From assembly GCA_955652655.1 (NCBI GenBank), contig CATPCK010000523.1, positions 1 through 8,826 of the forward strand: DNA of 8,826 nt, read 5' to 3'. The DNA comes from an uncultured Ktedonobacteraceae bacterium (GTDB lineage Bacteria; Chloroflexota; Ktedonobacteria; Ktedonobacterales; Ktedonobacteraceae). Positions 1-6,197 of the stretch are shown here, piece by piece. Under the pieces are notes generated by a model. It did not search any database, had not been told where the DNA came from, and worked only from the letters and a program-made list of their open reading frames with translations. Positions within the stretch are counted from its first letter, which is position 1. The number at the start of each line of letters is the position of its first letter. Position numbers and translations under genes: made by a program.

Positions 1-24
1 AATAATACCTGCGGTAAGCAGAAA

Positions 25-40
25 TTGACGTTTAAACTAA
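25..40 (+). repeat. Left terminal inverted repeat of the insertion sequence
   Basis: TTGACGTTTAAACTAA, identical over 16 bases to the reverse complement of 1539-1554. It contains the 8-bp palindrome GTTTAAAC (30-37). The first six bases, TTGACG, match a -35 box at five of six positions reading inward, but no good -10 box follows at 16-18 bases, so I do not call a promoter. Confidence 0.9.
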
Positions 41-49
41 AGTAACCTC

Positions 50-73
50 AGCAATCCTTGTGAGGGGATTGCT
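50..73 (+). other. Left-end stem-loop of the insertion sequence, upstream of the transposase
   Basis: AGCAATCC (50-57) pairs perfectly with GGATTGCT (66-73) around an 8-base loop. It lies between the left inverted repeat and the transposase ribosome binding site. Such stems in other insertion sequences (IS10 is the classic case) form only in transcripts entering from outside and block transposase translation. That role here is inference. A GTG at 60 that opens the transposase frame lies in the loop and has no ribosome binding site. Confidence 0.5.
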
Positions 74-84
74 AAGGGGGAGTA

Positions 85-126
85 ATGTATCCAAAAGAAC
101 CAAACTCAGGAGCATTACTCTCATGA
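85..126 (+). CDS. Possible 13-residue leader peptide overlapping the transposase start
   Basis: The ATG at 85-87 opens a 13-codon frame (MYPKEPNSGALLS) in a different frame from the transposase. A purine-rich AAGGGGGAG (74-82) lies directly before it, though the G-run is only a few bases from the ATG. Its TGA stop (124-126) overlaps the transposase ATG (123-125) as ATGA, the usual arrangement for translational coupling. The transposase ribosome binding site lies inside this frame. A frame this short can arise by chance, so the call rests on the ATGA overlap and the purine stretch. Confidence 0.35.
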   Translation: MYPKEPNSGALLS

Positions 127-1457
127 ACCTTAACACACTGAAAGAATTTCGTCACGGGATGTACAACTGCTTTGGCAACGCGAAAGACGCCCTGTTCAAT
201 CTGCTGGATGCGCTCTCCAGTGAAGCAGGAGCGAGCAGCTTCCCCGAATTGTCGTTCTCGCCGTTTTTTGAGCGGACCTGGGCCAGCTTGTACGAAGCTC
301 TGGAAGACGGCCAGATCGATGCCGAGGGACTGCGCAAGGTCTTTGTGGACTTCGCGCCACTGCCCCAGGCAGGTGAAATCGTTTTTCTGGGGGTGGACAC
401 CAGCAACCTGTACCGCCCGGAGGCCGAGACCGCCGAGGATCGGACGTTGGTTCCCATTGCCAATTTGCCCAAGAACACGCACGCTGCCAACCCCGGGTGG
501 GTCATGAGTCACGTGGTCCTCTTGCCCAAACAAGCCGGTCAAGGCACCTTCGTGCTGGACACGGCGCGAGTGCGTTCGACGGAACTGGCCACTGAGGTTG
601 CCGCCCGCCAACTGCGCGCAGTCGTGGCATTGTTGGTGGCTCGTGGGTTGCATCCCATCATTGTCGGCGACCGCTGGTACGCCTGCGCGCCGTTCCTGGC
701 TCGCTTGGCCGACGTCGAGGAGGCTCCCCTGTTGCGGGTCAAAAGTAATCGCGTCTTCTACCGTCCAGCCCCGGCGCGTCTTCCCGGCCAGTTGGGAGCC
801 AGTCGCAAGGATGGGGACCGCTTTCAATGCAAAGACGAGAGCAGCCAAGGCGAACCGGATGAGACCTGGGAAGGTCTCGACGCCAAAGGGGCGCGGATCG
901 AGGTGCGGTGTTGGAACCACTTGCACCTGCGCACGGCGCGCTGGGTGGAGGTTTCGGTGATCCAGATCATCCGTCATGGGGCCAGTGGGAAGGCTCGTGA
1001 CCCCAAGATCAGTTGGTTTGTCTGGAAAGGTGATCGCTCTGCTCCTCTGGCCCAGATCAGCCCGACGTATCGGTTGCGCTACTCGCATGAGCATGGCTAT
1101 CGCTTTGACAAACAGGAGTTGCTCTGGGATGTGCCACGGCTGAGTACCCCGCAACGGACTGAACGCTGGACGCAAATCGTCGCCTGCGCTCACAATCTCC
1201 TGGTGCTGGCTCGTCCTGTGGTGGAGGGTTGCTATCGACCGTGGGAGACACGCTACTCGGTTCGGACGTTGGCGCAGGTGCGACGGGCTATGCCCACCCT
1301 TTTGCACCAGTTGGGGACGCCTGCTCGACCGCCACAACTGCGTGGAAAAGCGCCGGGACGGGCCAAAGGCTTTCATCCCAAGCCCAGGACACGTCATCCG
1401 GCGATTCGTAAAACGAGCAAAAAGCAGAAAACGAGCAAAAAGAGAGCCTCTGCCTGA
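123..1457 (+). CDS. Transposase of the insertion sequence (DDE, IS4/IS701-like)
   Basis: This 444-residue protein would cut and join the ends of the surrounding element. The RNase H-like DDE triad is readable: Asp92 in GVDTSN, Asp183 in IIVGDRWYA, and Glu323 in YRLRYSHEHGYRFDK. The last segment fits the IS4-superfamily signature Y-(2)-R-(3)-E-(6)-K exactly (Tyr316, Arg319, Glu323, Lys330). An insertion domain lies between the second Asp and the Glu. The C-terminus is a Lys/Arg-rich tail, probably for DNA contact, with a repeated KTSKK. I chose the ATG at 123 because AGGAG (108-112) lies 10 bases upstream; the same frame opens at GTG 60, but that start lies in a stem-loop and has no ribosome binding site. 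The frame is intact and both ends are present, so the element may be active. DDE class: sure. Exact family: not sure. Confidence 0.88.
   Translation: MNLNTLKEFRHGMYNCFGNAKDALFNLLDALSSEAGASSFPELSFSPFFERTWASLYEALEDGQIDAEGLRKVFVDFAPLPQAGEIVFLGVDTSNLYRPEAETAEDRTLVPIANLPKNTHAANPGWVMSHVVLLPKQAGQGTFVLDTARVRSTELATEVAARQLRAVVALLVARGLHPIIVGDRWYACAPFLARLADVEEAPLLRVKSNRVFYRPAPARLPGQLGASRKDGDRFQCKDESSQGEPDETWEGLDAKGARIEVRCWNHLHLRTARWVEVSVIQIIRHGASGKARDPKISWFVWKGDRSAPLAQISPTYRLRYSHEHGYRFDKQELLWDVPRLSTPQRTERWTQIVACAHNLLVLARPVVEGCYRPWETRYSVRTLAQVRRAMPTLLHQLGTPARPPQLRGKAPGRAKGFHPKPRTRHPAIRKTSKKQKTSKKRASA
1410..1445 (+). repeat. Imperfect 18-bp tandem duplication in the transposase tail
   Basis: Two 18-bp units, 1410-1427 and 1428-1445, share their first 15 bases (AAAACGAGCAAAAAG) and encode the repeated Lys-Thr-Ser-Lys-Lys of the basic C-terminal tail. 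This looks like replication slippage and keeps the reading frame. Confidence 0.6.
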
Positions 1458-1502
1458 GGTTGTTCGACTGATCTTTTTCATTTCTCCTCGTCTTTCTTGG
1501 TT

Positions 1503-1527
1503 CTGAGCCATCGATCAGATGGCTCAG
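1503..1527 (+). other. Right-end stem-loop of the insertion sequence, after the transposase
   Basis: CTGAGCCATC (1503-1512) and GATGGCTCAG (1518-1527) form a perfect 10-bp stem with a 5-base loop, 45 bases after the transposase stop and just inside the right inverted repeat. No T-run follows on the plus strand, so it is not a classic intrinsic terminator. It could stabilise the 3' end of the transposase mRNA or block reverse read-through. Confidence 0.5.
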
Positions 1528-1538
1528 CTAGGTTCGTG

Positions 1539-1554
1539 TTAGTTTAAACGTCAA
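1539..1554 (-). repeat. Right terminal inverted repeat of the insertion sequence
   Basis: Reads TTAGTTTAAACGTCAA on the plus strand, the exact reverse complement of 25-40. The same GTTTAAAC palindrome is at 1542-1549. Confidence 0.9.
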
Positions 1555-1668
1555 GTATAAGAAACAAGAGAGGAACAGGTACGGGTTGTAGCGTGCCCGC
1601 TGGGGATTCTTTCTCTTGCAAACGTCCCTTTTGTTGATGCTTATGAAGAGGAGAAAAAGGGGGAGAAT

Positions 1669-2100
1669 ATGCAAGATACGCTTGCAGGCGGGAGTTCGCA
1701 TAAGCTTCGGCCTAAGATTATGTTCATTGTCGTTCTTTTGATTGTTCAATGTCTATTGGGGCTGTACTTCAGCCTGTTTCTGCTCGCGAGACTTTTGGCG
1801 CCGGGAAGCCCGGTTATCGTGAAAGGCATCTCCATTATTACTGGTCCTGCTGCGGGAGTCGCATTGGCCGTAGCGCTGGCCTCGCCCGTAATTGCGTGGG
1901 GATTGTGGACGCTCAAGCCATGGGCGCGCCAACGATGCACCCTTCTGGAGCTGATGAGCCTGGGAATAGGGGCGATTGAACTCCTGGAACCCGGGGTTAA
2001 CAGCGTCGCACCCATCACCCGCCTGGTCATCGCCGCGCTGATCCTGGTGGCCCTGTATGTTGGCACTGGTGTACGCGCTCTTTCCCATGGTGATGCTTAG
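1669..2100 (+). CDS. Small integral membrane protein, about four helices, unknown function
   Basis: The protein has 143 residues and I do not recognise the family. Hydrophobic segments at about residues 17-42, 55-81, 91-107 and 113-136 suggest four membrane helices with a short polar N-terminus. There is a conserved-looking WGLWTLKPWARQR between helices 2 and 3, a loop type seen in small bacterial membrane proteins of unknown role. No cysteine pairs, signal cleavage site or catalytic motif are evident. The ATG at 1669 follows a purine-rich AGGAGAAAAAGGGGGAG stretch (1649-1665). The gene lies 114 bp beyond the insertion sequence, so its upstream region may have been altered by the insertion. 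The PAP2 phosphatase gene follows on the same strand after 109 bp with no visible terminator, so the two may be co-transcribed. Confidence 0.7.
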   Translation: MQDTLAGGSSHKLRPKIMFIVVLLIVQCLLGLYFSLFLLARLLAPGSPVIVKGISIITGPAAGVALAVALASPVIAWGLWTLKPWARQRCTLLELMSLGIGAIELLEPGVNSVAPITRLVIAALILVALYVGTGVRALSHGDA

Positions 2101-2209
2101 AGGTGTTTATGGTGGGTGAGTGGGGAAATACTACGATCATACCATACATACTGGGAGCCCCTGGCTGACGTAATCATCCCGAAATCAAGATATGGAGAGG
2201 AGTACATAT

Positions 2210-2983
2210 ATGGACAGTTTAACTTCGCTACAGAATGCGCATGAACGGAGCCCTGCAGGAGAGACGGGCCATGTCCATGGAAGAAAGAGCCGCATCTGGA
2301 GAGGCGTGGTTATTGCGCTCTGGGTGATTGGCCTGGTCACGCTCGCTACTGCCTCGGTGCTAACGCATAACCATCCTGGCCCCTGGCCGATTGAACTGAC
2401 ATTCAGTCAGGCTGTGCAACATGTGCTCTACTGGCCATGGGTCATCGCAGTGCTCGATTTTATTGGTACATTCAACAATCCGACGCCCACGGGGGTCATT
2501 CTCGGCATTATATGCGCAGGGATGCTACTGATGGGGTGGTACATGCAGGCAGCGTTTGTGGCGCTAACGGTGGGAGTTGGCAATGGCATCGATGCACTCA
2601 TAGGTAATTATGTGTTGCGTCCGCGTCCCTCGCCAACGTTGGTTCATGTCGATGTTCCCCTGCTGTATAATAGCTTTCCCTCCGGTCATGTCTGCCATAT
2701 GATGGTCTTTTATGGCTCACTACTGTATTTAAGTTTCACCAGGCCCGTACGCACGTGGAAGTATCGCTGGGTGCTGATTCCCTTCCAGGTGTTTGCCGTG
2801 CTCAATATATTGCTGATGGGCTATTCCCGGGTTTTTCAAGGCGAGCACTGGCTCGGTGATGTGCTGGCAGGCTACCTCTCCGGGGGGCTGTGGCTTACGA
2901 TGTTCATCTTCTTGTACCAATGGGCAACGAAGTTCGTAGAGCGACGGCGCAGTAAGAGAGTGGGAATGCAGTCCATGGCGTGA
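2210..2983 (+). CDS. PAP2-family membrane phosphatase
   Basis: This 257-residue membrane protein belongs to the PAP2 / type 2 phosphatidic acid phosphatase superfamily, whose members remove phosphate from lipid phosphates or pyrophosphates at the outer membrane face. Three signature regions are visible: RPRP (about 137-140); PSGH (157-160) in SFPSGHVCHMM; and SRVFQGEHWLGD (206-217), which fits SR-(5)-H-(3)-D with His213 as the expected nucleophile and Asp217 supporting it. The usual Lys of motif 1 (K-x6-RP) is not at the expected place, where a Gly lies. Hydrophobic segments at about 30-51, 94-125, 162-177, 186-206 and 221-240 fit the usual multi-helix fold. I chose the ATG at 2210 because AGGAG (2198-2202) lies 7 bases upstream; an in-frame ATG at 2192 has no ribosome binding site. 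The substrate cannot be told from sequence; undecaprenyl pyrophosphate or phosphatidyl lipids are candidates. Confidence 0.88.
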   Translation: MDSLTSLQNAHERSPAGETGHVHGRKSRIWRGVVIALWVIGLVTLATASVLTHNHPGPWPIELTFSQAVQHVLYWPWVIAVLDFIGTFNNPTPTGVILGIICAGMLLMGWYMQAAFVALTVGVGNGIDALIGNYVLRPRPSPTLVHVDVPLLYNSFPSGHVCHMMVFYGSLLYLSFTRPVRTWKYRWVLIPFQVFAVLNILLMGYSRVFQGEHWLGDVLAGYLSGGLWLTMFIFLYQWATKFVERRRSKRVGMQSMA

Positions 2984-2984
2984 G

Positions 2985-3332
2985 TTACATTTCCAGGACC
3001 GGGCGGATTTCGACGGAGCCATGCAATGCATCGGGAATCTTAGCGGCCATCGCGATAGCTTCATCAAGGTCTTTACAATTCAGGACGTACGTGCCCGCGA
3101 GCTGTTCCTTCGTTTCAGCGAATGGACCGTCAGTGATCAGCGTTTTGCCATTGCGGACACGGACGGTTGTCGCGGTGCTGGTCGGCTGCAGTGGTGCTCC
3201 ACCAGTCAGGAGGTCACGCTTCTGCGCCTCTCTCGCGAATGCGGCATGAGCCTGCATCAGCATGATACGCCCCTCCGGGGTCATCCCGGCAGTATCCGCT
3301 TCACTTCCATAGATTAACAACATATAACGCAT
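2985..3332 (-). CDS. YCII/DGPF-domain protein (YciI-like)
   Basis: This 115-residue protein has the YCII-related fold. Its start, MRYMLLIYGSE, is the typical first strand, and TDGPFAETKEQLAG (67-80) contains the DGPF motif that names the subgroup, followed by CKDLDEAIAMAAKIP. Members are small dimeric ferredoxin-like proteins of uncertain function, often encoded beside an ECF sigma factor. No sigma gene is present here; the upstream same-strand neighbour is a PucR regulator 103 bp away. The ATG at 3332 has a strong ribosome binding site (AGGGAGGAG, six bases upstream). The TAA stop (2985-2987) is one base from the stop of the convergent PAP2 gene, leaving no room for a separate terminator. 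Length and motif agree with the family, so the family call is firm and the function open. Confidence 0.9.
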   Translation of the reverse strand: MRYMLLIYGSEADTAGMTPEGRIMLMQAHAAFAREAQKRDLLTGGAPLQPTSTATTVRVRNGKTLITDGPFAETKEQLAGTYVLNCKDLDEAIAMAAKIPDALHGSVEIRPVLEM

Positions 3333-3435
3333 AGATATCTCCTCCCTTTGGCAATCTTTTCGACAAGAAATGTAGCGCCTCTACAATATCGACGAACAAC
3401 AGGTGGACAAATCGACCAGCTATATGATCACATAG

Positions 3436-5076
3436 TCAAGAAAAAGGATACGGTAGCAGATGGCGTATTTTCATGGCCATCTGTAGCGATAGTCTCAGCT
3501 CGGGATCATCCAGTGATTGCCCCAATATCTCCTCTATTCTGCCCAGACGATATAGCAATGAGTTGCGGTGTAAATGCATGATGCGGGCTGTCTCGCTGAG
3601 ATTCCCGTTGCAGTGAAAGTATCCTTCGAGTGTGTCAAGTAAGGTACCATCATTTCGTGTATCAGCGTTGAGCAAGGGGCCAATTGTCTCTTGATAAAAA
3701 TCGTTGAGTTCGCTCTGTCCGTCGAGCAGGAAGAGGAGACGGTAGACGCCAAGGTGGGCAAATGAGTGGATCTTGTTCTCCCCGAAGAGGCGCCTACCAA
3801 TCTCGAGGGCCTGCTGCGCCTGGCGAAAGGATTGAGGGATAGCCTGTACATTCTTTGCGATACGCCCGAGGCCAATTGAAAACACTGGTAAAACAGTGCT
3901 TTTGTTTTGCTGTAGACGCGCTTGAAGGCGTTCCAGGCGCGTAATAAGAGTGTTTTCAATGTCGCTTTCGCTGTGATAGCTATTGTTGTCAGTGGCGGCA
4001 AGCGGAAGGATAGTTGTTACACGGCGGGCCTCGTGTAATACCCAGCATGAAGGCCATGCCAGGAGAAGTTCGTCACGAACTCTTCTACCCCATTGAGCCT
4101 GGAGACTGCCAGATGGATATTCTGGCTCAGCGTCGTGAATCTCAAAGATGGTGACGATCTGAGATGTAGTGAGATCATATCCGAGCAGACGAGCGCGAAC
4201 CAGCATTTCTTCCGGCTGCTGATAGTTGCCTTGCAGCACGTCCATGAAGGCTTCAAGTTGATAGCGGCTCTCGACGTCGCTGCGCTCTTTTTCGCGCGCG
4301 AATTCCAGCGCGAGGATTGGCACGACCTGTCCCAGTATGATGCGTTCCAGGTAATCGAAATCGCCGTCGTTCCCGATCAATGAGAGATAACCGACGACTT
4401 CATGGCGTAAAAGAATGGGGGCAATAATCTGGGTGAGACCCTGTTGCCAGAGAAGCTCTTCATCTAGCGTTGCTGGCAGGAAGAGCATACCAGTATCAGC
4501 AGGTGCTGCCTGGAGGCGGGTGTAGTGGTCAGCATCCTGCACAATGACCCATTTGTTACAACTGTTGGCAAGTTGTTCGCATATGCCCTGTATTCCTGCT
4601 CCCTGGATGCTTAGCTGCATGAGTTGATGCGAGATTTCTGTGGCTTTGCGTTCGATCTCGCCACGAAAACTCACTACGAAGGTGATCACTTCGCGCTCAA
4701 TCACTTCAAGTGATGCTGATGAAGGGAGGAGGATCAAGGGGAGGTTGAGCTGGTTCGCGAGCGTGCAGGCTTCTTCTCCCAGGGCCTCGACAGATGGAGC
4801 CGCTACAGCTACCGCTGCTACACCCTCCTGTTGCAGACTTTTGAGAAGATGGGGGAGCGATTCGTCGAGCCGGCGCAACTGAGAGAGCGCGAGGAGAGCA
4901 AGTTCCCCTCCGTGCACACTTTCAAAGGCGGGTAGACGTGCACGCATACGACAGGACCATGTAACCCGACGTTCCAGTCCTCCTGCTCCTGCTGCCAGGT
5001 GGGCATCGCGTGAGGCGAGCAGGGTAAGGATGTTGCGTACCGAGGCTGAGGATGTCGGGGAAGATGCGCTACTCAT
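3436..5076 (-). CDS. PucR/CdaR-type transcriptional regulator
   Basis: This 546-residue cytoplasmic regulator shows the PucR layout. Residues about 10-130 match the N-terminal PucR-like domain (VRNILTLLASRDAHLAAGAGGLERRV). About 145-265 looks like a GAF-type sensor. About 285-430 resembles the GGDEF-like domain of CdaR/PucR proteins, including FSIGLGRIAKNVQAIPQSFR. The end (479-540) is the C-terminal helix-turn-helix: LLDTLEGYFHCNGNLSETAR, then HLHRNSLLYRLGRIEEILG. Relatives respond to small molecules such as purine breakdown products, glycerate or amino acids and usually control nearby genes. Neither neighbour is a catabolic operon, so the ligand and target are unknown. The ATG at 5076 has only a weak ribosome binding site (GTGAGAG just before it), but the N-terminal domain begins about ten residues later, so the start cannot be far off. 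The downstream YCII gene may share its transcript. Confidence 0.9.
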   Translation of the reverse strand: MSSASSPTSSASVRNILTLLASRDAHLAAGAGGLERRVTWSCRMRARLPAFESVHGGELALLALSQLRRLDESLPHLLKSLQQEGVAAVAVAAPSVEALGEEACTLANQLNLPLILLPSSASLEVIEREVITFVVSFRGEIERKATEISHQLMQLSIQGAGIQGICEQLANSCNKWVIVQDADHYTRLQAAPADTGMLFLPATLDEELLWQQGLTQIIAPILLRHEVVGYLSLIGNDGDFDYLERIILGQVVPILALEFAREKERSDVESRYQLEAFMDVLQGNYQQPEEMLVRARLLGYDLTTSQIVTIFEIHDAEPEYPSGSLQAQWGRRVRDELLLAWPSCWVLHEARRVTTILPLAATDNNSYHSESDIENTLITRLERLQARLQQNKSTVLPVFSIGLGRIAKNVQAIPQSFRQAQQALEIGRRLFGENKIHSFAHLGVYRLLFLLDGQSELNDFYQETIGPLLNADTRNDGTLLDTLEGYFHCNGNLSETARIMHLHRNSLLYRLGRIEEILGQSLDDPELRLSLQMAMKIRHLLPYPFS

Positions 5077-5103
5077 CTCTCACGAACCGGTAATTAATAA
5101 GGT

Positions 5104-5126
5104 AGCGCGGCGTTTATCGCCGCGCT
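5104..5126 (-). terminator. Stem-loop at the end of the small basic gene, before the PucR gene
   Basis: AGCGCGGCG (5104-5112) and CGCCGCGCT (5118-5126) form a perfect 9-bp GC-rich stem with a 5-base loop. On the minus strand the TAA stop of the 40-codon gene lies in the loop, and the sequence after the stem is ACCTTATTAATT, T-rich but not a clean T-run. The PucR ATG is 27 bases further on. It probably separates the two genes, or controls read-through into the regulator. Confidence 0.5.
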
Positions 5127-5236
5127 GTTGTTGTGGAAGCTGGGGCTCCACTGGCCTTTTGCGCCAGGCGCTTTTCTTTATTCTTTTTCGCTCGCACAAG
5201 GTGTTTGTGCCAGGCTACTTTTTTGGTTTTGTTCAT
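5114..5236 (-). CDS. Small very basic 40-residue protein, possibly ribosome- or RNA-associated
   Basis: This is an easily overlooked gene of 40 codons plus TAA. The ATG (5234-5236) is preceded by a near-perfect AAGGAG (5243-5248, minus strand) with a 6-base spacer, the best ribosome binding site in this part of the window. The peptide starts MNKTKKVAWHKHLVRAKKNK and has nine Lys, four Arg and two His against a single Glu, then a short Ala/Ser/Thr/Pro tail ending in Arg-Arg. This composition and the KK-x3-HKH-x2-R-x-KK pattern resemble tiny ribosomal or RNA-binding proteins. I suspect a relation to the AURKAIP1/COX24 (bS22-like) group, but that is inference from pattern, not an alignment. A terminator-like stem lies upstream and another overlaps the stop, so it looks like a separate transcription unit. 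A CATAAT (5254-5259, minus strand) could be its -10 box, with a poor -35. Confidence 0.72.
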   Translation of the reverse strand: MNKTKKVAWHKHLVRAKKNKEKRLAQKASGAPASTTTARR

Positions 5237-5280
5237 TGGTTGCTCCTTCATTCATTATGGTTTCTCGATCCCCGAGGGGG

Positions 5281-5310
5281 AAAAGGGGAAGTGGGGAGAC
5301 CCCCACCCCC
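5281..5310 (-). terminator. Probable intrinsic terminator after the TPR gene
   Basis: Read on the minus strand, GTGGGG and CCCCAC (5301-5306 and 5291-5296) form a 6-bp stem with a 4-base loop. Flanking G and C runs (5307-5310 and 5285-5288) can extend it by four pairs past a 2-base bulge. TTTT (5281-5284) follows directly. It lies about 30 bases after the TPR stop codon at 5341. The T-run is short, so termination may be partial. A second imperfect palindrome, with arms CTTAG and CTAAG, is at 5311-5332. Confidence 0.5.
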
Positions 5311-5340
5311 CTTAGTGGCTGCAGCCCCTAAGAACCCTGA

Positions 5341-6159
5341 TTATTCTTCGGGTTCGACGGTGCCTTCGAAGTCGACTTCGGTCAGGTCGTCGGTTTCGTC
5401 TCCGCCGTCGTAATATTCGTCTTCGCTGCCCAGTTCGTCTTCGTCGTCCCCGCGGTCATAGCGTACCATAGTATCTTTAGTATATGCGCGGATCATCTCT
5501 CCACCGCCCTGTGATGGGAAGCTGACTTTGCCGAACATATTGGGGTGTTGATAATCTTCGCGAATAATCAGCCGGACGAGTCCCGGCTCCATGGCGAGGA
5601 TGGCCGCTGCATAGCGATTGCCACCTTCCATGAAGTTAATGAGGCGGTTGGCGAGGCGGGGCTCTACCTGACCGATATCTTCTCCTGCTGCGTTACGTGC
5701 GAAAATGGTGTGACCATTGACATGCAACTGTACTTTGTCACCGACTCCGACCTTGGCAAGAACGGAGGTTGATGCGATGTTGATCAAATCGGTTGTCCCT
5801 GTTTTGCCGGTTTCTTCGATAAAGAGGCGGGGATCAATGCGCTCCAAGCCAGCGTGCGTTGTAACGGGTTCTTCATGCAGCAATGAGAGCCGATCTAAAT
5901 TCTTTTTGGCTATGGTGTTATTCGGGCTGTATTTCAACGTCTGGTTATAGGCTTGCCTGGCTTCTGAATATCGTCCTAGTTCGCTAAAGGCTTTTCCCAG
6001 CCGATTATAGGCCTCCGCGTCGTTTGGAAAGATATTCAGGATATTGCGATTGGTTGAGATAGCCTCTTCCCACTGGCTTGCCAATGCCTGATCAATCGCC
6101 AGGCGGGTCCATTGAACTTTTAGTTGTGCTTTCTCTTCAGAAGATTGTGCTTGCGTCAT
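5341..6159 (-). CDS. TPR protein with a central beta-rich domain and acidic C-terminal tail
   Basis: The protein has 272 residues. Residues about 14-47 and 48-81 are two TPR units (the second reads AEAYNRLGKAFSELGRYSEA, with the usual Gly, Tyr and Ala positions), followed by a partial third to about 95. A central region, about 120-230, looks beta-rich: GDKVQLHVNGHTIFARNAAG, then IGQVEPRLANRLINFMEGG. That pattern faintly recalls HIRAN-type domains. The last 40 residues or so (from about 234) are almost all Asp, Glu, Gly and Tyr, a disordered acidic tail. No signal peptide or membrane segment is seen, so it is probably a cytoplasmic scaffold or adaptor. I chose the ATG at 6157-6159: GGAGGAGG (6166-6173) is 6 bases upstream, whereas the TTG one codon earlier would be too close. 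It follows miaB by 38 bp and is likely in the same operon. Exact function unknown. Confidence 0.82.
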   Translation of the reverse strand: MTQAQSSEEKAQLKVQWTRLAIDQALASQWEEAISTNRNILNIFPNDAEAYNRLGKAFSELGRYSEARQAYNQTLKYSPNNTIAKKNLDRLSLLHEEPVTTHAGLERIDPRLFIEETGKTGTTDLINIASTSVLAKVGVGDKVQLHVNGHTIFARNAAGEDIGQVEPRLANRLINFMEGGNRYAAAILAMEPGLVRLIIREDYQHPNMFGKVSFPSQGGGEMIRAYTKDTMVRYDRGDDEDELGSEDEYYDGGDETDDLTEVDFEGTVEPEE

Positions 6160-6197
6160 CAAACGCCTCCTCCATCATCGTGTTGATAGTTTGCCTA

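Larger units (their letters stand above)
25..1554 (+). mobile_element. Complete insertion sequence, IS4-superfamily-like (DDE/YREK transposase), about 1.53 kb
   Basis: The element is bounded by a perfect 16-bp inverted repeat (25-40 and 1539-1554) and carries one intact transposase gene on the plus strand. Similarity between the ends stops exactly at 25 and 1554: the flanking bases do not match as inverted repeats and the inner sequence diverges at once, so the ends are well defined. The bases outside (gaaa on the left, gtat on the right) do not form an exact target duplication. The transposase has the Y-R-E-K spacing typical of the IS4 superfamily; the IS4 or IS701 family is likely but not proven. 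By eye the interior is more GC-rich than the downstream genes. Stem-loops sit just inside both ends. Confidence 0.88.

Noticed and set aside
60..122. A GTG start 21 codons before the chosen transposase ATG
   Set aside because: It lies in the loop of a stem, has no ribosome binding site, and the extra residues do not resemble a domain; the ATG at 123 has AGGAG upstream.
72..1511. A 479-codon open frame on the minus strand across almost the whole transposase gene
   Set aside because: It mirrors the transposase, the translation has no recognisable domain, and the plus-strand frame has clear catalytic motifs. Long antisense frames are common in GC-rich genes.
1528..1749. A 73-codon minus-strand frame spanning the right end of the insertion sequence
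   Set aside because: It crosses the insertion boundary and overlaps the start of the membrane protein gene, and I saw no ribosome binding site or family resemblance.
3333..3435. A promoter for the YCII gene (TTGTCC, 16 bases, TATTGT on the minus strand)
   Set aside because: Only four of six matches in each box, with no supporting signal; co-transcription with the PucR gene is as likely.
3457..3483. An 8-bp stem (CAGATGGC / GCCATCTG) as a terminator for the PucR gene
   Set aside because: It lies inside the coding end, and the T-run on the minus strand is about 11 bases from the stem, too far for an intrinsic terminator.
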